Assembly (NCBI GenBank): GCA_030770535.1
Contig: JASVEC010000071.1
Coordinates: forward strand, 1 to 64,000
DNA from: Batkoa obscura
Lineage: Eukaryota > Entomophthoromycota > Entomophthoromycetes > Entomophthorales > Batkoaceae
Length of the DNA: 64,000 bases
Reading direction: 5' to 3'
A model generated the notes under the pieces. That model was given only the letters and a program-made list of their open reading frames with translations. It did not search any database and was not told the origin of the DNA. A program made the position numbers and the translations under genes. Of this stretch, positions 22,311 to 33,757 are shown piece by piece. Numbering within the stretch: position 1 is the stretch's first letter; each line of letters begins with the position of its first letter.

Positions 22311-24706
22311 TCATAAACTTTCCGATTTAAGAAAAGCTGTTGCTTCATTTATGAGATCCGTATACTTACATACCACTTCGTTAGTTTTTTTAAAATCCTT
22401 GGCCTCCAAAGCTTCATTTAAAGAAGGAAATACTTGTGAACCATACCTATAAAGTATTAAATAAAGGTCCGATAATAAAAATTTAATTTACCCAGCCCAA
22501 AGTCCTGGCGCATAGACAAAGTGCTTATAGAATTCTCTTCCCTCGATACCTTGGTAACTGAATTAACAAATGATCTTTTATTTATATTCATGTTACCTTT
22601 TTGATCAAGCATTTTGCGTTCCAAATAAATCATCTTATTATTGACCCAATTTAATTCATTAATGCATATGTTATTATCTTTTTGACATCCTTCTTTTTTA
22701 TCGGTACTTAATTTATTATTTAATAAAGCTGCTTTATCATCAATCTTTTTGCACTCAGTAGTAAACTCAGATACTGCCTTACGAAAAGCAAGTAAATTAA
22801 GTTTGTTTTTTGCTTCTTCCTTAAGGCTTTGGTCCACCTTATCAATATACTCTGTTAATTTTGATCCATAATGAGCGAGGTGAAAGGAAACGAGTGGCTT
22901 ATCAGCCAAAGTGATTAATAATTTTCCTACAATTTGAGTCATTGCAAGATATATTTTGAACCCTGGGTCACCAAACTTATCTACAAAATGAAACGAATCG
23001 TAGTTAGAATGATACACCCCGGAGCCGATTTTTGAATAAAATTTAAGGTCCAAAGAGGAGATACCGAGATGCTGGTAAAATGGAGTGTAATCACTACCTG
23101 ATCCCAATCCTTGTAATTCTGTTTTCCCTTTAGTGTCCTTATACCAAGAGTCATAGATAGTACCATTACCATGAGGATCTTTGACTTGTGCAGTAATATT
23201 TTTAACTAATTTCAGTAAACTAGGGGTACCACTAGGAGAAAACTGAGTACCTTCAAAAGCATCGACATTGATATAAACAATGGCTTCTTTACTTAATTTT
23301 TTAGAGAAGTCTTCTACCCATTCGGTTGATCCAATCAATCCATACTCCTCTGCATCCCAGCTACACAGTTTAATAGTTCTTTTTGGTCGCCACCCACCTT
23401 TTAATAATGAACCAAGTGTACGTGCTACTTCTAACATCATACTACTGCCAGATCCTGGATCATTAGCTCCATATACCCAACCATCTCGGTGGTTGCCTAC
23501 AATTATTTGTTTATTTCTTTCTTTCTCTCCCGGAATGGTGGCAATTACGTTGTATATAGTTTGTATACCGCCATCTACAATATTGATTAAATTAACCTTA
23601 GCTTTAGATGGTCCAGTCCAATAACTAACCTTTAAACCACCTGTCCAATCAGACCCCAATTTATCAACTTGTTTACCCTCATTTACTAAAGCTTTTAATA
23701 AAGGTAAAGCATCTCCATATGAGATTGGTAAAGATGGGATTTTGGGTAGAATTTTGGATTTTTCTAATGAAATACGCTTGGCATCCTTCGTAGCAGCAAC
23801 TCCAGGTGTCAGCGGGTCTCCAGGTGATAAGCTAAGGTAACTTACAGTACCCCTTTGTACCCCACTGCTTGGGCGGTAAGGCCCCTTTGGATACACATCA
23901 CCTAAGTTTTCACCATCATCCAAAGGATCTGAGTATATGAGCACACCAACCGCACCATTGAGCTCAGCAGCGCGTAATTTGAGGCCACGAAAGCATTTAC
24001 CATATCGAACCAAAGCGATCTTCCCTTTTACAGTTACATTGTTTGATTTGAGTACTTTAAAATCCTCCCATGTACCATAATTAGCATACACTAATTCAGC
24101 AGTTACATTACCATTTGCTGATAGCCCATGAAAAGTTGGTACTGCATTTGGGTCAAGGGAGGTGGGATCTTCATCTATTACGTCTTCAACTAGTTTGGCT
24201 TCATATTTTAAGGCTGGTGGGGAAACGATTGCTAATCGACGTTTGGAAGGGTAGTTTAAGTAAGGATAATATTTGACGATCTCGGTTTTAAGGCCGTAAG
24301 ACTGTAGTTTTTTGGCGTACCACTCAGCAAGTGACTTGCCTTTACCAGCAATATGTACGCTTTGAGTGATGTACTTCAAATGTGAGCGAAGGGAGTCAGA
24401 ATTCGGTATGCTATCAAAGCCTTTAAGCGGGTCTATATATTGGCCGAGAGCTTGAGCTTGAGATTGATGTGGTGTACTATCAATTATTGAGGCATTCATA
24501 GCTGCTGAGGAACAAAGTAGTACAAAAGCTATGGCCAGTGATGGTAAAATATGAAGGAACTTTTGACTTAAAACAAATGGGAGTTTAGCTTGTGAAAAGA
24601 GCGATAAAGTTTTCCTTTCAACTTTGTTGGGAATATCATCTCCATCGTTGCCAGCCATCGGTTGGTAACTGTTTAAAGGCTGAGTAATTAGTTTTAAGTT
24701 GAGCAT
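22311..24706 (-). CDS. GCPII-like M28 zinc metallopeptidase, type II membrane protein
   Basis: Glutamate carboxypeptidase II/transferrin-receptor family, closest in kind to fungal Vps70/Tre proteins. Three exons: 24706-22597, 22549-22492 and 22446-22311, giving 767 residues. A single signal anchor lies at ~51-70, a PA domain at ~190-310, and the M28 domain follows. All zinc and catalytic residues are in place: H406 (GNHRDGW), D416 (NDPGSG), E453/E454 (DAEEYG), D482 (VDAFEG) and H566 (VYHSNYD). The two small C-terminal introns (47 and 45 nt) are needed to restore the family-conserved stretch GIEGREFYKH, FVYAPGLWAG, YGSQVFPSL. Reading on without splicing gives a wrong C-terminus. The C-terminal helical dimerisation domain is present. 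Complete and probably active, in the vacuolar/endosomal or surface membrane. Confidence 0.92.
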
Positions 24707-25163
24707 ATTTTAAACTAAAGACTGTGAACTTTTTTTTGGCTTTTATATCTTAATAATTAGCTTATTTTAGTTTTTTTATACGCTGATGACGCATGTAATA
24801 CGATCTGACCTAAGTCAAGTTAAGTCATTTGGTTACTAGTTTCTTCCTGATTACAAGATTAAAATACAGTAATTAAATTTATTTAGTAAATGATTGATAG
24901 GGTTTATTACATATATGCCGAGGTTTAGATTTAATCCAAGGTCAGCTTGTTGAGGTAATGCATTCAAAGCTGTTGCGTGACTTAGAAAGTAATGTAATTT
25001 TACTTTTAAACTCTTTTAGATTGGTTGTGAAGTTTTCGTTTCTCCTCATTAACTAAAAATTAGATAAAATCTTATTCTTGTGCTTTATGATTTAATACAG
25101 TTGTAAACAAAACTGAGTAAGTGATATAAAAATTTTAATAATTAAGAAGTTTAAAAGATACTA

Positions 25164-25283
25164 TATAAGGGGATGGATGTATTTCTTTATTTAAGAATTT
25201 TATTAACAATCTTTCCACTCAAATAGCGCTTAAAAAATGGAAAGATTGTTAGTAAAATTCAAACAAGAAAATATATCTCTATA
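25164..25283. mobile_element. Hybrid palindromic MITE copy
   Basis: The left part reads as an inverted-orientation copy (GATGTATTTCTTTATTTAAG onward). After the central AAAAATGG it switches to the same half in the other orientation (AAAGATTGTTAGTAAAATTC). Both ends are therefore the same MITE end, making a palindrome instead of the usual asymmetric element. Confidence 0.8.
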
Positions 25284-25374
25284 GCTTTTTTTTACTATTT
25301 TTTCGCTTTTTATTCAACATAAAATCGAAAGAAATCATAAGATACTGAAATGAAAAAACTTTTATTAGGGGATG

Positions 25375-25697
25375 TCCAAATTGGTTTCATTTCTACCCAA
25401 TTTTTAAATATTCTAAGTTTTAAGACTTAACAAATTCTTTATTAAAAACCAAAAGTGTTCGACATAGTTTTAAATTACTTTATTATAATTTATATCATAA
25501 GTTAGCCGAAATTCTAGGATTAATAAGGCTTTTACTAATATAACCTATATATTCATATTAATCAAAGTTGTAGTGTATAAATATACATTCCTATAAAACT
25601 TTATTGTGAGATGTTTATTATTGACTACTTTATACCCAACATCGCAGATTTACTATCAAATAAATAAACAATCTTAATTTTATAATTACATTATTAA
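25375..25697 (+). repeat. Repeat family C copy (~320 bp)
   Basis: Begins GGGGATGTCCAAATTGG and matches the reverse complement of 15417-15727. A short related end lies near 14975. Non-coding. The GGGGATG start resembles the MITE terminus, so the two families may use the same transposase; that is inference. Confidence 0.75.
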
Positions 25698-26481
25698 TAT
25701 ATTACTGAATTAATGAATAGCTGGATAGGAGGAAGTGATTAGTCCCAAAACTATACTTAACCATCCTTATATGATACAAGCAATATAATAATAGTAATTT
25801 TTATTTGTTACTGTAACTATTTATTTTTCATTATTCATTAACTTGGCTATTGGTAACTTAAATGGTGTTAGTATACAATAATTAGTTTATATTATTTAAT
25901 AAACTATTCACTTGTTTATTAAATGTTGAAACTTTTAAATTATCTCATTTTTGTAAGGTAAACTGGGGTTAATCTTTTAATTTTTCTATACTTTTATAGA
26001 CTTTATAACTTTAATTAGAATCTTTCTATCTATCAGATATTTAATAGTAATATAGTTTATTATTATGTTTAATAAAATGTAACTATTTTTTAATACTTTG
26101 TATCTTTATCGTTTTTTATGTTTATATTTTTATGTTTTTTTTGTATCTTTAAAAATTGTATCTATTTTTTGTTATTAATAGTTAAGTTCTTAACTTTACT
26201 ATTCTCAAAAATAAAATCCCGAATTTTGAAACTAGTTAATTGTTATTTTTTATTTTATTTAATGCTTCAAAACTACTTTTCTACTATAAAAGATTTGTAA
26301 GATGCTTATTGACTATATTTTTTTATAATGTTCAACAAAAAAATTAAAGTCAATTTTTAAAATATTATTTATTTTGTAAGTTTTTTTTACACATATAATA
26401 TAAAAACTTTTGAGATTTAAAATAGTTTTTTGTATCTGCCTATATGTCAATTTTTATAAACTTTTTAAACAAAAGCTTTCA

Positions 26482-26860
26482 TGAAATCTGGTGCTCAGTG
26501 GCTGGAGTTGAAAGGAGTTTTCAGTTGATTGACTAGCCGTAAGTCAAAAGGTCTTAGTTTGTGTAGCTAAGATAGACTTGAATTGTGAAGAATAGCACGT
26601 AATAGGCTACGGACTATGTAAGGCAAATAAAGTAGACAATACTACTATGAAATCTCCATAATTACTATTAAAAAGCCTTGAGTTACTATGTTCTGAAATC
26701 TCTTTTATACACCAACAAGTATCGATATCAAAATGGGGAGATAATGTCCTTTAGAATTACATAGTAGGAATTCTCATATTAAATCAAAATAGAAGCTTGA
26801 GATTGATTTTTATGTTATAATCAGTCATAGGGCTGACAAAGTGATATTTTACACTTTTAT
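26482..26860. mobile_element. Partial relative of the fold-back element with inverted centre
   Basis: 26482-26655 aligns to the inner left arm of the 6168 element (6284-6455; for example GAAGAATAGCACGTAATAGG). 26700-26857 then aligns to the central unique part in the opposite orientation (reverse complement of about 6480-6680). The outer MITE tips and the right arm are missing. More diverged than the arms of the 6168 element are from each other. Confidence 0.75.
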
Positions 26861-27193
26861 GCAGCTATTTATTTAATAGAAGGCTTTCAGTGTTGGATAC
26901 AAAGCAATTAGTAATGAACATTTTTAATAAAATTTTATAAAAATACATATTTATATACTACAACTCTGATTAATATAAATATATAGGTTATATTAGTAAA
27001 AGCCTTGTTAATCTGGGAATTTCTATCAAATTTGATATTTTAAAGTATCAAATTAAAACTAGATATTTGAATTATTTTGGTAAAGCTAAGAGACTTTAGC
27101 TTTTATTAAAAGATTGTATATTTAAAACCATTTAAATAAGTATTTTTAAATATGATAATAATTTAAAGTGTAGTTATTAGATCAAGTAAAAAA

Positions 27194-27265
27194 AGGACCC
27201 ACCGAGAATCGAACTCGGATTACAAGGATCAAAACCTTGGGTGCTAACCATTACACCATGAATCC
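27194..27265 (-). tRNA. tRNA-Gln (anticodon TTG)
   Basis: Read on the minus strand: acceptor GGATTCA pairs with TGGGTCC, anticodon arm CAAGG-TTTTGAT-CCTTG with anticodon TTG, T arm CCGAG-TTCGATT-CTCGG. Discriminator T at 27194. No intron. The D arm TGGTGTAATGGTTAGCA is typical for eukaryotic Gln tRNA. Confidence 0.96.
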
Positions 27266-27290
27266 GTTTGCGAGGGAAATCCAATTTAAA

Positions 27291-27396
27291 ATATCATCAT
27301 GTATTTTTGTGTTTTTGAATTTTTACTAACAATTTTTCCGCTCAAATAGTGCTAAAAAATGGAAAAAGTAATGAAACCAAAAAAACATCCCCATAT
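27291..27396 (-). mobile_element. MITE copy, GGGGATG family
   Basis: Starts ATCATCATGTATTTTTGTG and ends ACATCCCCATAT. It lies just outside the 5' end of tRNA-Gln and is inverted relative to the copy at 27475. Confidence 0.82.
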
Positions 27397-27474
27397 ATTG
27401 AACTTGTCTATTATTCTAAGATTAACCAAAATTTTGCTAATAATAAACTAGATATTTATACTTTTCACAATTAC

Positions 27475-27579
27475 ATATAAGAGTATTTTTCTTGACTTCA
27501 CTTTTTCCATCTTGTAAGTGCTATTTGTGTGGAAAACTTGTTAGCAAAATCCTTAAATAAAAATATATATCGTCCATAT
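27475..27579 (+). mobile_element. MITE copy, GGGGATG family (decayed)
   Basis: Recognisable core TAAGTGCTATTTGTGTGGAA; both ends are decayed. Confidence 0.7.
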
Positions 27580-27950
27580 TTAATTTTGAATTTGAAAATA
27601 TATAGAAATATTAAATCATTTTGTAAATAAATGTTTTTCGAAAAAAGATAACAATAGTAAAAATTTTAATATTATCTTTTTTATTTTTATGTAGCTTTTA
27701 TTTTTTACTATAAAAAATATTTACTATTACAATCAATAACATCATTTTATCAAAAGCTAAAGCTTAAAGATAATTATGAGTTTTAATTTTATTTTTTTAC
27801 AAAAGCAATATATGTTTAATACTTTAATTAGCACATGGAGTTATTGTTATTATCAATAGTTAACTTCAAACATAAATTCAACAATTTTGTACCATAAGTA
27901 ATTTGTTCTATTTATATAAACTGTAAATAAAACTTTTATAATATTTAATA

Positions 27951-28045
27951 CAGGAATGTTCTTTTAAGAAATTTGTTATTTTTTCAGTTTAGTAGTGTTT
28001 AGAAAATGTAAAAATCATTAAACCAAAAGAGATTTCCTCCATATA
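27951..28045 (-). mobile_element. MITE copy, GGGGATG family (old)
   Basis: Strongly diverged copy with core CAGTTTAGTAGTGTTTAGAA. Inverted relative to the copy at 28173. Confidence 0.55.
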
Positions 28046-28172
28046 GATTTACACATACTGACATAGAATTTAGTGGCCGCGTTTAAGTACGAAATTTGAG
28101 AAAATACTGCTTATAGCGTAACACTTGTATATAGTTTCTACTTAGATATCTTTCGATCTATGAAGATCCAAA

Positions 28173-28277
28173 ATATGAGGATGTTTTTTTAGCTTTATTA
28201 CTTTTCTATTTTTTAAGCACTATTTGAGTGAAAAGATTGTTAGGACAATTCTTAAACAAAAAAATACATTCCGATAT
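28173..28277 (+). mobile_element. MITE copy, GGGGATG family
   Basis: Runs from ATATGAGGATGTTTTTTTAG to ACATTCCGATAT with core AAGCACTATTTGAGTG. Confidence 0.8.
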
Positions 28278-29863
28278 AGTGTTTTGAGATAGAAATAAAA
28301 TAGCTCTACAAATACAGTGTAATTTCAAAGGTATTATAGGGTTTGTACCATAGTAAAAGAGTCAATGTAAATACAATTATGGAGGGGAATTGGTATATAT
28401 TCCTTTTTTTAAATAAGGGGCATCCTTGAATTGTATATAAAATAGGCAGTTTAATATGGATTTCATAGAAAAAAGGTTTCCTAAGGAATTTTATAAGGAA
28501 GCTTTTTGTGTCTATCTGTTCATGTAGGAATTAATATAAAATTTTATATTATCATTAGACAGTTGCAATCATTTTATAACTCCTTTTGACCTATTTTGGA
28601 AGATGCAGCTTGTTTAAATTAAATCTTAAGAACAAGAATAGCTTAACTTTTTACTATATGATTTATTTATAGTTTAGAAGAACAATTAGATAGGAGTTAT
28701 TACAATACCCATCATCTATTTTATTGTTCAAAATAAAAATTTAACTCATTGAAATTTATCAACTCCATTTTTATCTTGTGATCGATATCAAGCTTGATTT
28801 ACTATTTTAAGCCTTTTTTAAACTCGCGAATTTAAGGTACAAATCACTTTGAGATATAGAATAGAATAATAATGTTACTACTCGAATAGAGGTGAAGTTG
28901 GAGACTTATTAGAGCAACAGAGATAAAGAAAGTATATAGTTAAAACATTATGTAAGCTATAGCAATATTAATAGTATCTGTCATTATGTATTATATTGGG
29001 TTATTATAATCATATTCTAGATTTTTATATATATACTCCTTAAACTAAGTGGTACTTTTAAATTTATGTTTGATAGTAGCTTACTTGGTATTCGACGTAA
29101 GCAATTGTATAATACATATAATTACTAGTAATCTCAAGACTATAAAAGGCTAAAATAGGAAAATAATATTTTATAAAGTATGATCTAATTCAAGAATAAA
29201 CAAGGTAAAGTTAACCATATAAATAATTAGGAATGAACCCTTATTGAATACAAAAAAGTTTTTTTATTAAATCCTTTAATAGCTTTCAATAATATAATAT
29301 AACATTCATTGTTTTTTACAAATATTATATCTATTAAATGTTAAAAATAAATAACAACTATTTATTGATAAGAGTTTAAGTTGCATAAAATTGTAAACGG
29401 TGGAATTATAAGTTTAACGGAGTAAATGCTTTAAAAATTATTTTTAGCATTTAATTAAAACCAAAAAAATCCATAAAATGATTAAAGCGTATAACTTATT
29501 TTAAAAGACTAAGAATAGATTAAATAATCATATTTATCCTTGATATTGAATTAAAACATAATTTGCTCTCCTTTTTGGGATTATTAAAATAGCTAGCAAT
29601 GAACCTTTAATATCCAATGGATAATCAAATAGCTGGTAAAGCAACCCTCATAATTGGTTAATATTTTATCATTATAAAACGTCACAAAAGATATTAACAG
29701 GAATCTGATAAAAAAAGGTAATTATGTCAATAAAAGGAGGTTGACTAACAGAGGAGCCGATTTGAATCATAGTTCACCCTTTAAAGAATATCCTTAAAGC
29801 AAAACATATAAATATACTTCAATAGTATTAAATATGATTATTTATTTTTGTACAATAAGACAA

Positions 29864-30661
29864 ATGGAAGTTAAAGTTAACAAGACGTTTACTAAAATTA
29901 AAAAAGAAATAAAAACCCCAACCCTGGTATTACAAGAGCTAAAGCCACCCAGAACTAGAACTAAAAGATGTGCTAAAAGAGCCTGTGACTATTGTCAAAG
30001 GAGAAAGATACGCTGTGATAATGAATCTTATCAAGGTAAATGTTCAGCTTGTACTAAAAAAAATTATGAATGTACTTTTAATAATAAAATGAAACGAAAT
30101 CAAATTAAATGTACTTCCGATTCTAATACCACTAGTAATTCTCCTACACCAAGCGTTGAAAATGAAATTAAACAATTAGTGCCTCTTTCAACATGTCCTC
30201 AATTCCCAACCAGTTTAAAACAATGCCGGGAAGTAAATTATTATAAATTAAATATGAATTGCAACGAAGATAGCTTATTCAAACAAGCAGGACATTGTGG
30301 TTTTTATTTAAACTGGCAAAAGAATTTATTAGCAAACATGTATTATTTTATACCATCTGAGTACTATAATCATAAGAATATCCTTTTAAACATTGGTTCG
30401 CTAAATGAGCGACAAGCTGATTGGTATTTTGATTGTTTAAATGGAACTCTAGGCTTCTTTATTGTTATTCATTTTGGTACTGATAACAGTGAGAGTCAAA
30501 ACAATTTGGAAAGTAGCATTAATCATTATTGTGATGCAACTATGATGATTCCAAGGATTGATTCAACTTGGCCAAGTGAATTGGTTGATTTAGGTTATAC
30601 CTTACTTAATCAATGTTATAATTGGTCAAATATGCTTTTAAGCTTACAATCACTTAATTGA
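29864..30661 (+). CDS. Zn2Cys6 (Gal4-type) transcription regulator, short
   Basis: A 265-residue single-exon protein. The binuclear zinc cluster is complete: C41, C44, C51, C60, C63 and C70 in the pattern C-x2-C-x6-C-x8-C-x2-C-x6-C (ACDYCQRRKIRCDN, then KCSACTKKNYEC), after a basic Arg/Lys-rich stretch. An in-frame ATG ten codons upstream (29834) would give 275 residues. I prefer 29864 because the TATAAATA box at 29807-29814 is then 50 bp upstream, as at neighbouring TATA genes. The C-terminal ~160 residues match no domain I recognise, and the usual fungal_trans region is absent. Function and target unknown. Confidence 0.85.
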   Translation: MEVKVNKTFTKIKKEIKTPTLVLQELKPPRTRTKRCAKRACDYCQRRKIRCDNESYQGKCSACTKKNYECTFNNKMKRNQIKCTSDSNTTSNSPTPSVENEIKQLVPLSTCPQFPTSLKQCREVNYYKLNMNCNEDSLFKQAGHCGFYLNWQKNLLANMYYFIPSEYYNHKNILLNIGSLNERQADWYFDCLNGTLGFFIVIHFGTDNSESQNNLESSINHYCDATMMIPRIDSTWPSELVDLGYTLLNQCYNWSNMLLSLQSLN

Positions 30662-32437
30662 CTATTATTTTATATTACTTTTTAATAAAATTATTTATTT
30701 GTATTTAATTGAAATGTTTGATAAAAATACATTTATGTTCTATATATCATGTTAAAGTACTATATAGAAAGACAGGAACGTTTTTATATAAATATTGATG
30801 AAAACTTTAGAAAAACAAACTAAAAGTTGCTATTTTTGGTTCTCCAAATTACTAGCCATAAAGCTATTGGCTAAAGCTAAACGCGTATTTTTAGTATCCA
30901 CACTCTTCTCTGGGAGGAGTAGTTAATGACTGGTGGAAAGGTTTTATAGATGAATTGAAAAAGCTACAAAGAAGAGTTATGTCAAAAGGCTTTAAGATAT
31001 ATAAAAGATGGTACTATTAATTAAGTATTTACCTTTTAAAATAATTTAGGCTCTAAGGATAAACGCGAATTTTTGAAATTTAAATGAGAGTAAACAGGAT
31101 TTCAATTTGCTGAAATTGAAAATTGAGTTTAAAACTAAAATGAACAAAATCAGTAGTTTTATTTTCCGACAAATAGCTCAGTAATCTCGTGAATACAACT
31201 ACTATAGTCTTGCTTGTTGATCTTTGGATTTTATGGTTGACTCTTTAAATTTAATGCGAAATAAAAGTTACTTTTACGTGAAGTAATTATGGAAATCTCT
31301 ATTAACCTAATCAAGTTAAAGTAACTTCTATTTCGAACTAAACTAGTAAAAGCACTAAAAACGCAAATATTAGCAAACAAGGTTGTATTATTAGTATTTC
31401 AAATATTAAATTTATTAAATTTAATTTAAGTTTAATTTGAGTCTATTAAAGAATTGAAGGATTCTCTGAAATTATTAAGAATATGAAAAAAGTAACCCGA
31501 GTTATAATGCTTTTTAGTGAATTTACTTATTATAATCATATTTGTTATAGGATATAACTATGATTTACAGAATAGAAACAATTAATACAAAAGCTAGTTG
31601 TAGCAGTGAATTTTAATATATATTCTTTTATATTGCTAAATACCAAGCGATTAAAATCATAAGTATTATCTTACATTACCATTTATAGTGACATCCCCCT
31701 TTAGCGCTAAGTAATATGTTATAATCTATGATGGTTCAAATAAGTATTAATATTATCATATTATATCACTATAAGAATTATATCTGTTGTTTAAATTAAA
31801 TAGACGAGGTATAACAATACTGTAGTCTAGATTATTAAATAATTTCATATATTAATGATATAGAATAAGATTGACTTTTAATGGCTGTAAGGAATCTAAA
31901 ACATTTAGCGAACTTTATTAGTTTATAGTGATGATTTAATATTATTCATAAACTAAAATTAGCACCCGGAGATATATTAAATAGTTTTATATTTAATTGT
32001 GGTCATCCTTTAATTACTAGCATTTAATAGTAACATTTAATATGCTTTTCATGATAAATTGCAGTTAAATAGTTAACTTTTTATATTTAAAGGTAGGATC
32101 GAAGAGTTTAACTTCTATATAGAAGTAAGTTGATCGGGTCAATTCTGTAGCAATTTATTTATAGAATTAAAGTTTCAATCTTGATTTGGTTGTAGTAGCC
32201 CCCTATCCTTGCGCTTTAACTTAATAAATTTTATAAGTTAATAAATAATTTTGACTTCAAAGGTTGATTCTGATCCAATAAAAATGAATGAATTCCTATT
32301 ACCCCTACGACTTAATGATTGGCTGTGAGTAATCCTATAACTATTGCTAAATTAGGTAAAACATAACACTTTGTTCATAAAATTATATAAATTGAACTTA
32401 AGAAATGGGAGTTTTAATTTTTGTTAATTGATTAATA
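30662..32437. other. Intergenic region between two Zn2Cys6 genes
   Basis: No coding sequence or repeat seen. TATATAAA at 32384-32391 is the probable TATA box of the next gene. Confidence 0.6.
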
Positions 32438-33757
32438 ATGTTGTCTAATGGACCAAGTCTACTAAAACCCGAAGATGCTAATGCTAGCAATGGTAGATCA
32501 TGCGATCAATGTCGTCAAAGAAAAATTCGTTGTAATTTTGGTAAGCCCCAATGTTCTACTTGTGATAGAAGGAATAAAGTATGTACCTATAATGATCCAG
32601 TTAAAAAAAGAGGGCCGAAGCCTAAAGCAACGAATGCAGAGTTGGATCCTAGAGAAAATGACATATCACCAGAATTTATGAACAGCAAATCTATACCTAT
32701 ACCTATAAAGGTATCATTAGCAGAGAATCAAGGCAATCAAGACGATATCATGTTTAATATAAATGGTGAAAATTTTTCACCAAGTAATGTATCCATGTTT
32801 GATTATGGGATGGGATTCAGCAACTCTTCAAACTCTAGTTTAAATTTAAGATTTCAGGACATGAATTTAAGTACCCCAAGTTCCTTTGTACATAGTTTAA
32901 GTCACGATAACTCACCTACCTTTATGCCCTCAGATTCATTATTTTATAACCCAGACCCCTTTGATTTAAATCAAATTATATCCCCTGAAAACAATGTGAT
33001 GTATAATTGGGTAGAATCAAATCAAGATACAATCAGAACTCATTTTCATCAAAGTGAATATGTCTCTCAAGTTCAACCTTTAAGTCAAGAAATATATCAA
33101 CCTATTAATGCCTCAGCCCAAGACTTAAGTAGTAGCTATAAAAGTGGGATACATGATTTATTTTATTTTAATAATAATAACAATGAGGTAACGAATCAAG
33201 GGTTATTTAATGGAACTATATCTAGTAATGATGGAGGAGTAAGTCAAGACCTATTTAATATGTCCTTAAGCAATGATATGTCAATAAATCAAGGCTTATC
33301 AAAAAATTTAACAAGTAATGCTAATATTGATTCAAACCAAAGCTTAGCAATTAAAAGTGATAGTGAATATTCTAATATGAATGGTCAGAGTGAAGCTTTA
33401 TTTCAAATGGATTTAAATGAAGGTTTAGAATCTATTCCAATTTCTCATTTGACAGAAAAAGAAACTTACCTTATTTCATTATATTATTCCAACGTTCATC
33501 CAGCCCTACCTATAATACCTTTTGAAACATTGTTAAGTCAACTGGAAAATATAGAGAATGATAACAGTTTGAAGTTTATGGTGTATTGTATGTGTGCGGT
33601 AGCAGCGTCTACATCTAAGGATGGGTTTATACACGATCATTTTACAACTTTCTATACACTTTCGCTCGAGTTTGCACCAACAGTTTCAGATCGAAGTTTG
33701 TCAAACTTTAAAATTGGAGCAGACTTGTTACGATTTTATTTTCAAGTGGAAGTTTAA
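32438..33757 (+). CDS. Zn2Cys6 transcription regulator with short fungal_trans start
   Basis: A 439-residue single-exon protein. Zinc cluster C22, C25, C32, C39, C42, C49 (SCDQCRQRKIRCNFGKPQC), followed by the basic linker KKRGPKPK. A long Asn/Ser/Gln-rich middle (~60-335) is low complexity and could be an activation region. From ~340 (KETYLISLYYSNVHPALPII) it matches the beginning of the fungal-specific transcription factor domain. That domain normally runs 200 or more residues further, but here the frame ends at 33757. I see no continuation exon in the next 1.5 kb. It is either naturally short or C-terminally truncated. Targets unknown. Confidence 0.85.
   Translation: MLSNGPSLLKPEDANASNGRSCDQCRQRKIRCNFGKPQCSTCDRRNKVCTYNDPVKKRGPKPKATNAELDPRENDISPEFMNSKSIPIPIKVSLAENQGNQDDIMFNINGENFSPSNVSMFDYGMGFSNSSNSSLNLRFQDMNLSTPSSFVHSLSHDNSPTFMPSDSLFYNPDPFDLNQIISPENNVMYNWVESNQDTIRTHFHQSEYVSQVQPLSQEIYQPINASAQDLSSSYKSGIHDLFYFNNNNNEVTNQGLFNGTISSNDGGVSQDLFNMSLSNDMSINQGLSKNLTSNANIDSNQSLAIKSDSEYSNMNGQSEALFQMDLNEGLESIPISHLTEKETYLISLYYSNVHPALPIIPFETLLSQLENIENDNSLKFMVYCMCAVAASTSKDGFIHDHFTTFYTLSLEFAPTVSDRSLSNFKIGADLLRFYFQVEV

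Larger units (their letters stand above)
24707..27193. other. Intergenic region rich in repeats
   Basis: No gene supported. It contains the palindromic MITE at 25164, repeat family C at 25375, and a partial relative of the fold-back element at 26482 that runs into a diverged family C piece near 26860-27010. Confidence 0.65.
27266..29863. other. Intergenic region with four MITEs, then empty
   Basis: MITEs cluster at 27291-28277. From 28,280 to 29,800 no gene or repeat is recognised. TATAAATA at 29807-29814 precedes the Zn2Cys6 gene. Confidence 0.65.

Noticed and set aside
23280-23624. 114-codon plus-strand frame inside the peptidase gene
   Set aside because: Antisense to the conserved M28 domain; no homology of its own.
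26118-26300. 60-codon frame rich in Phe, Leu and Ile
   Set aside because: Composition follows from T-rich sequence; no promoter, homologue or context.
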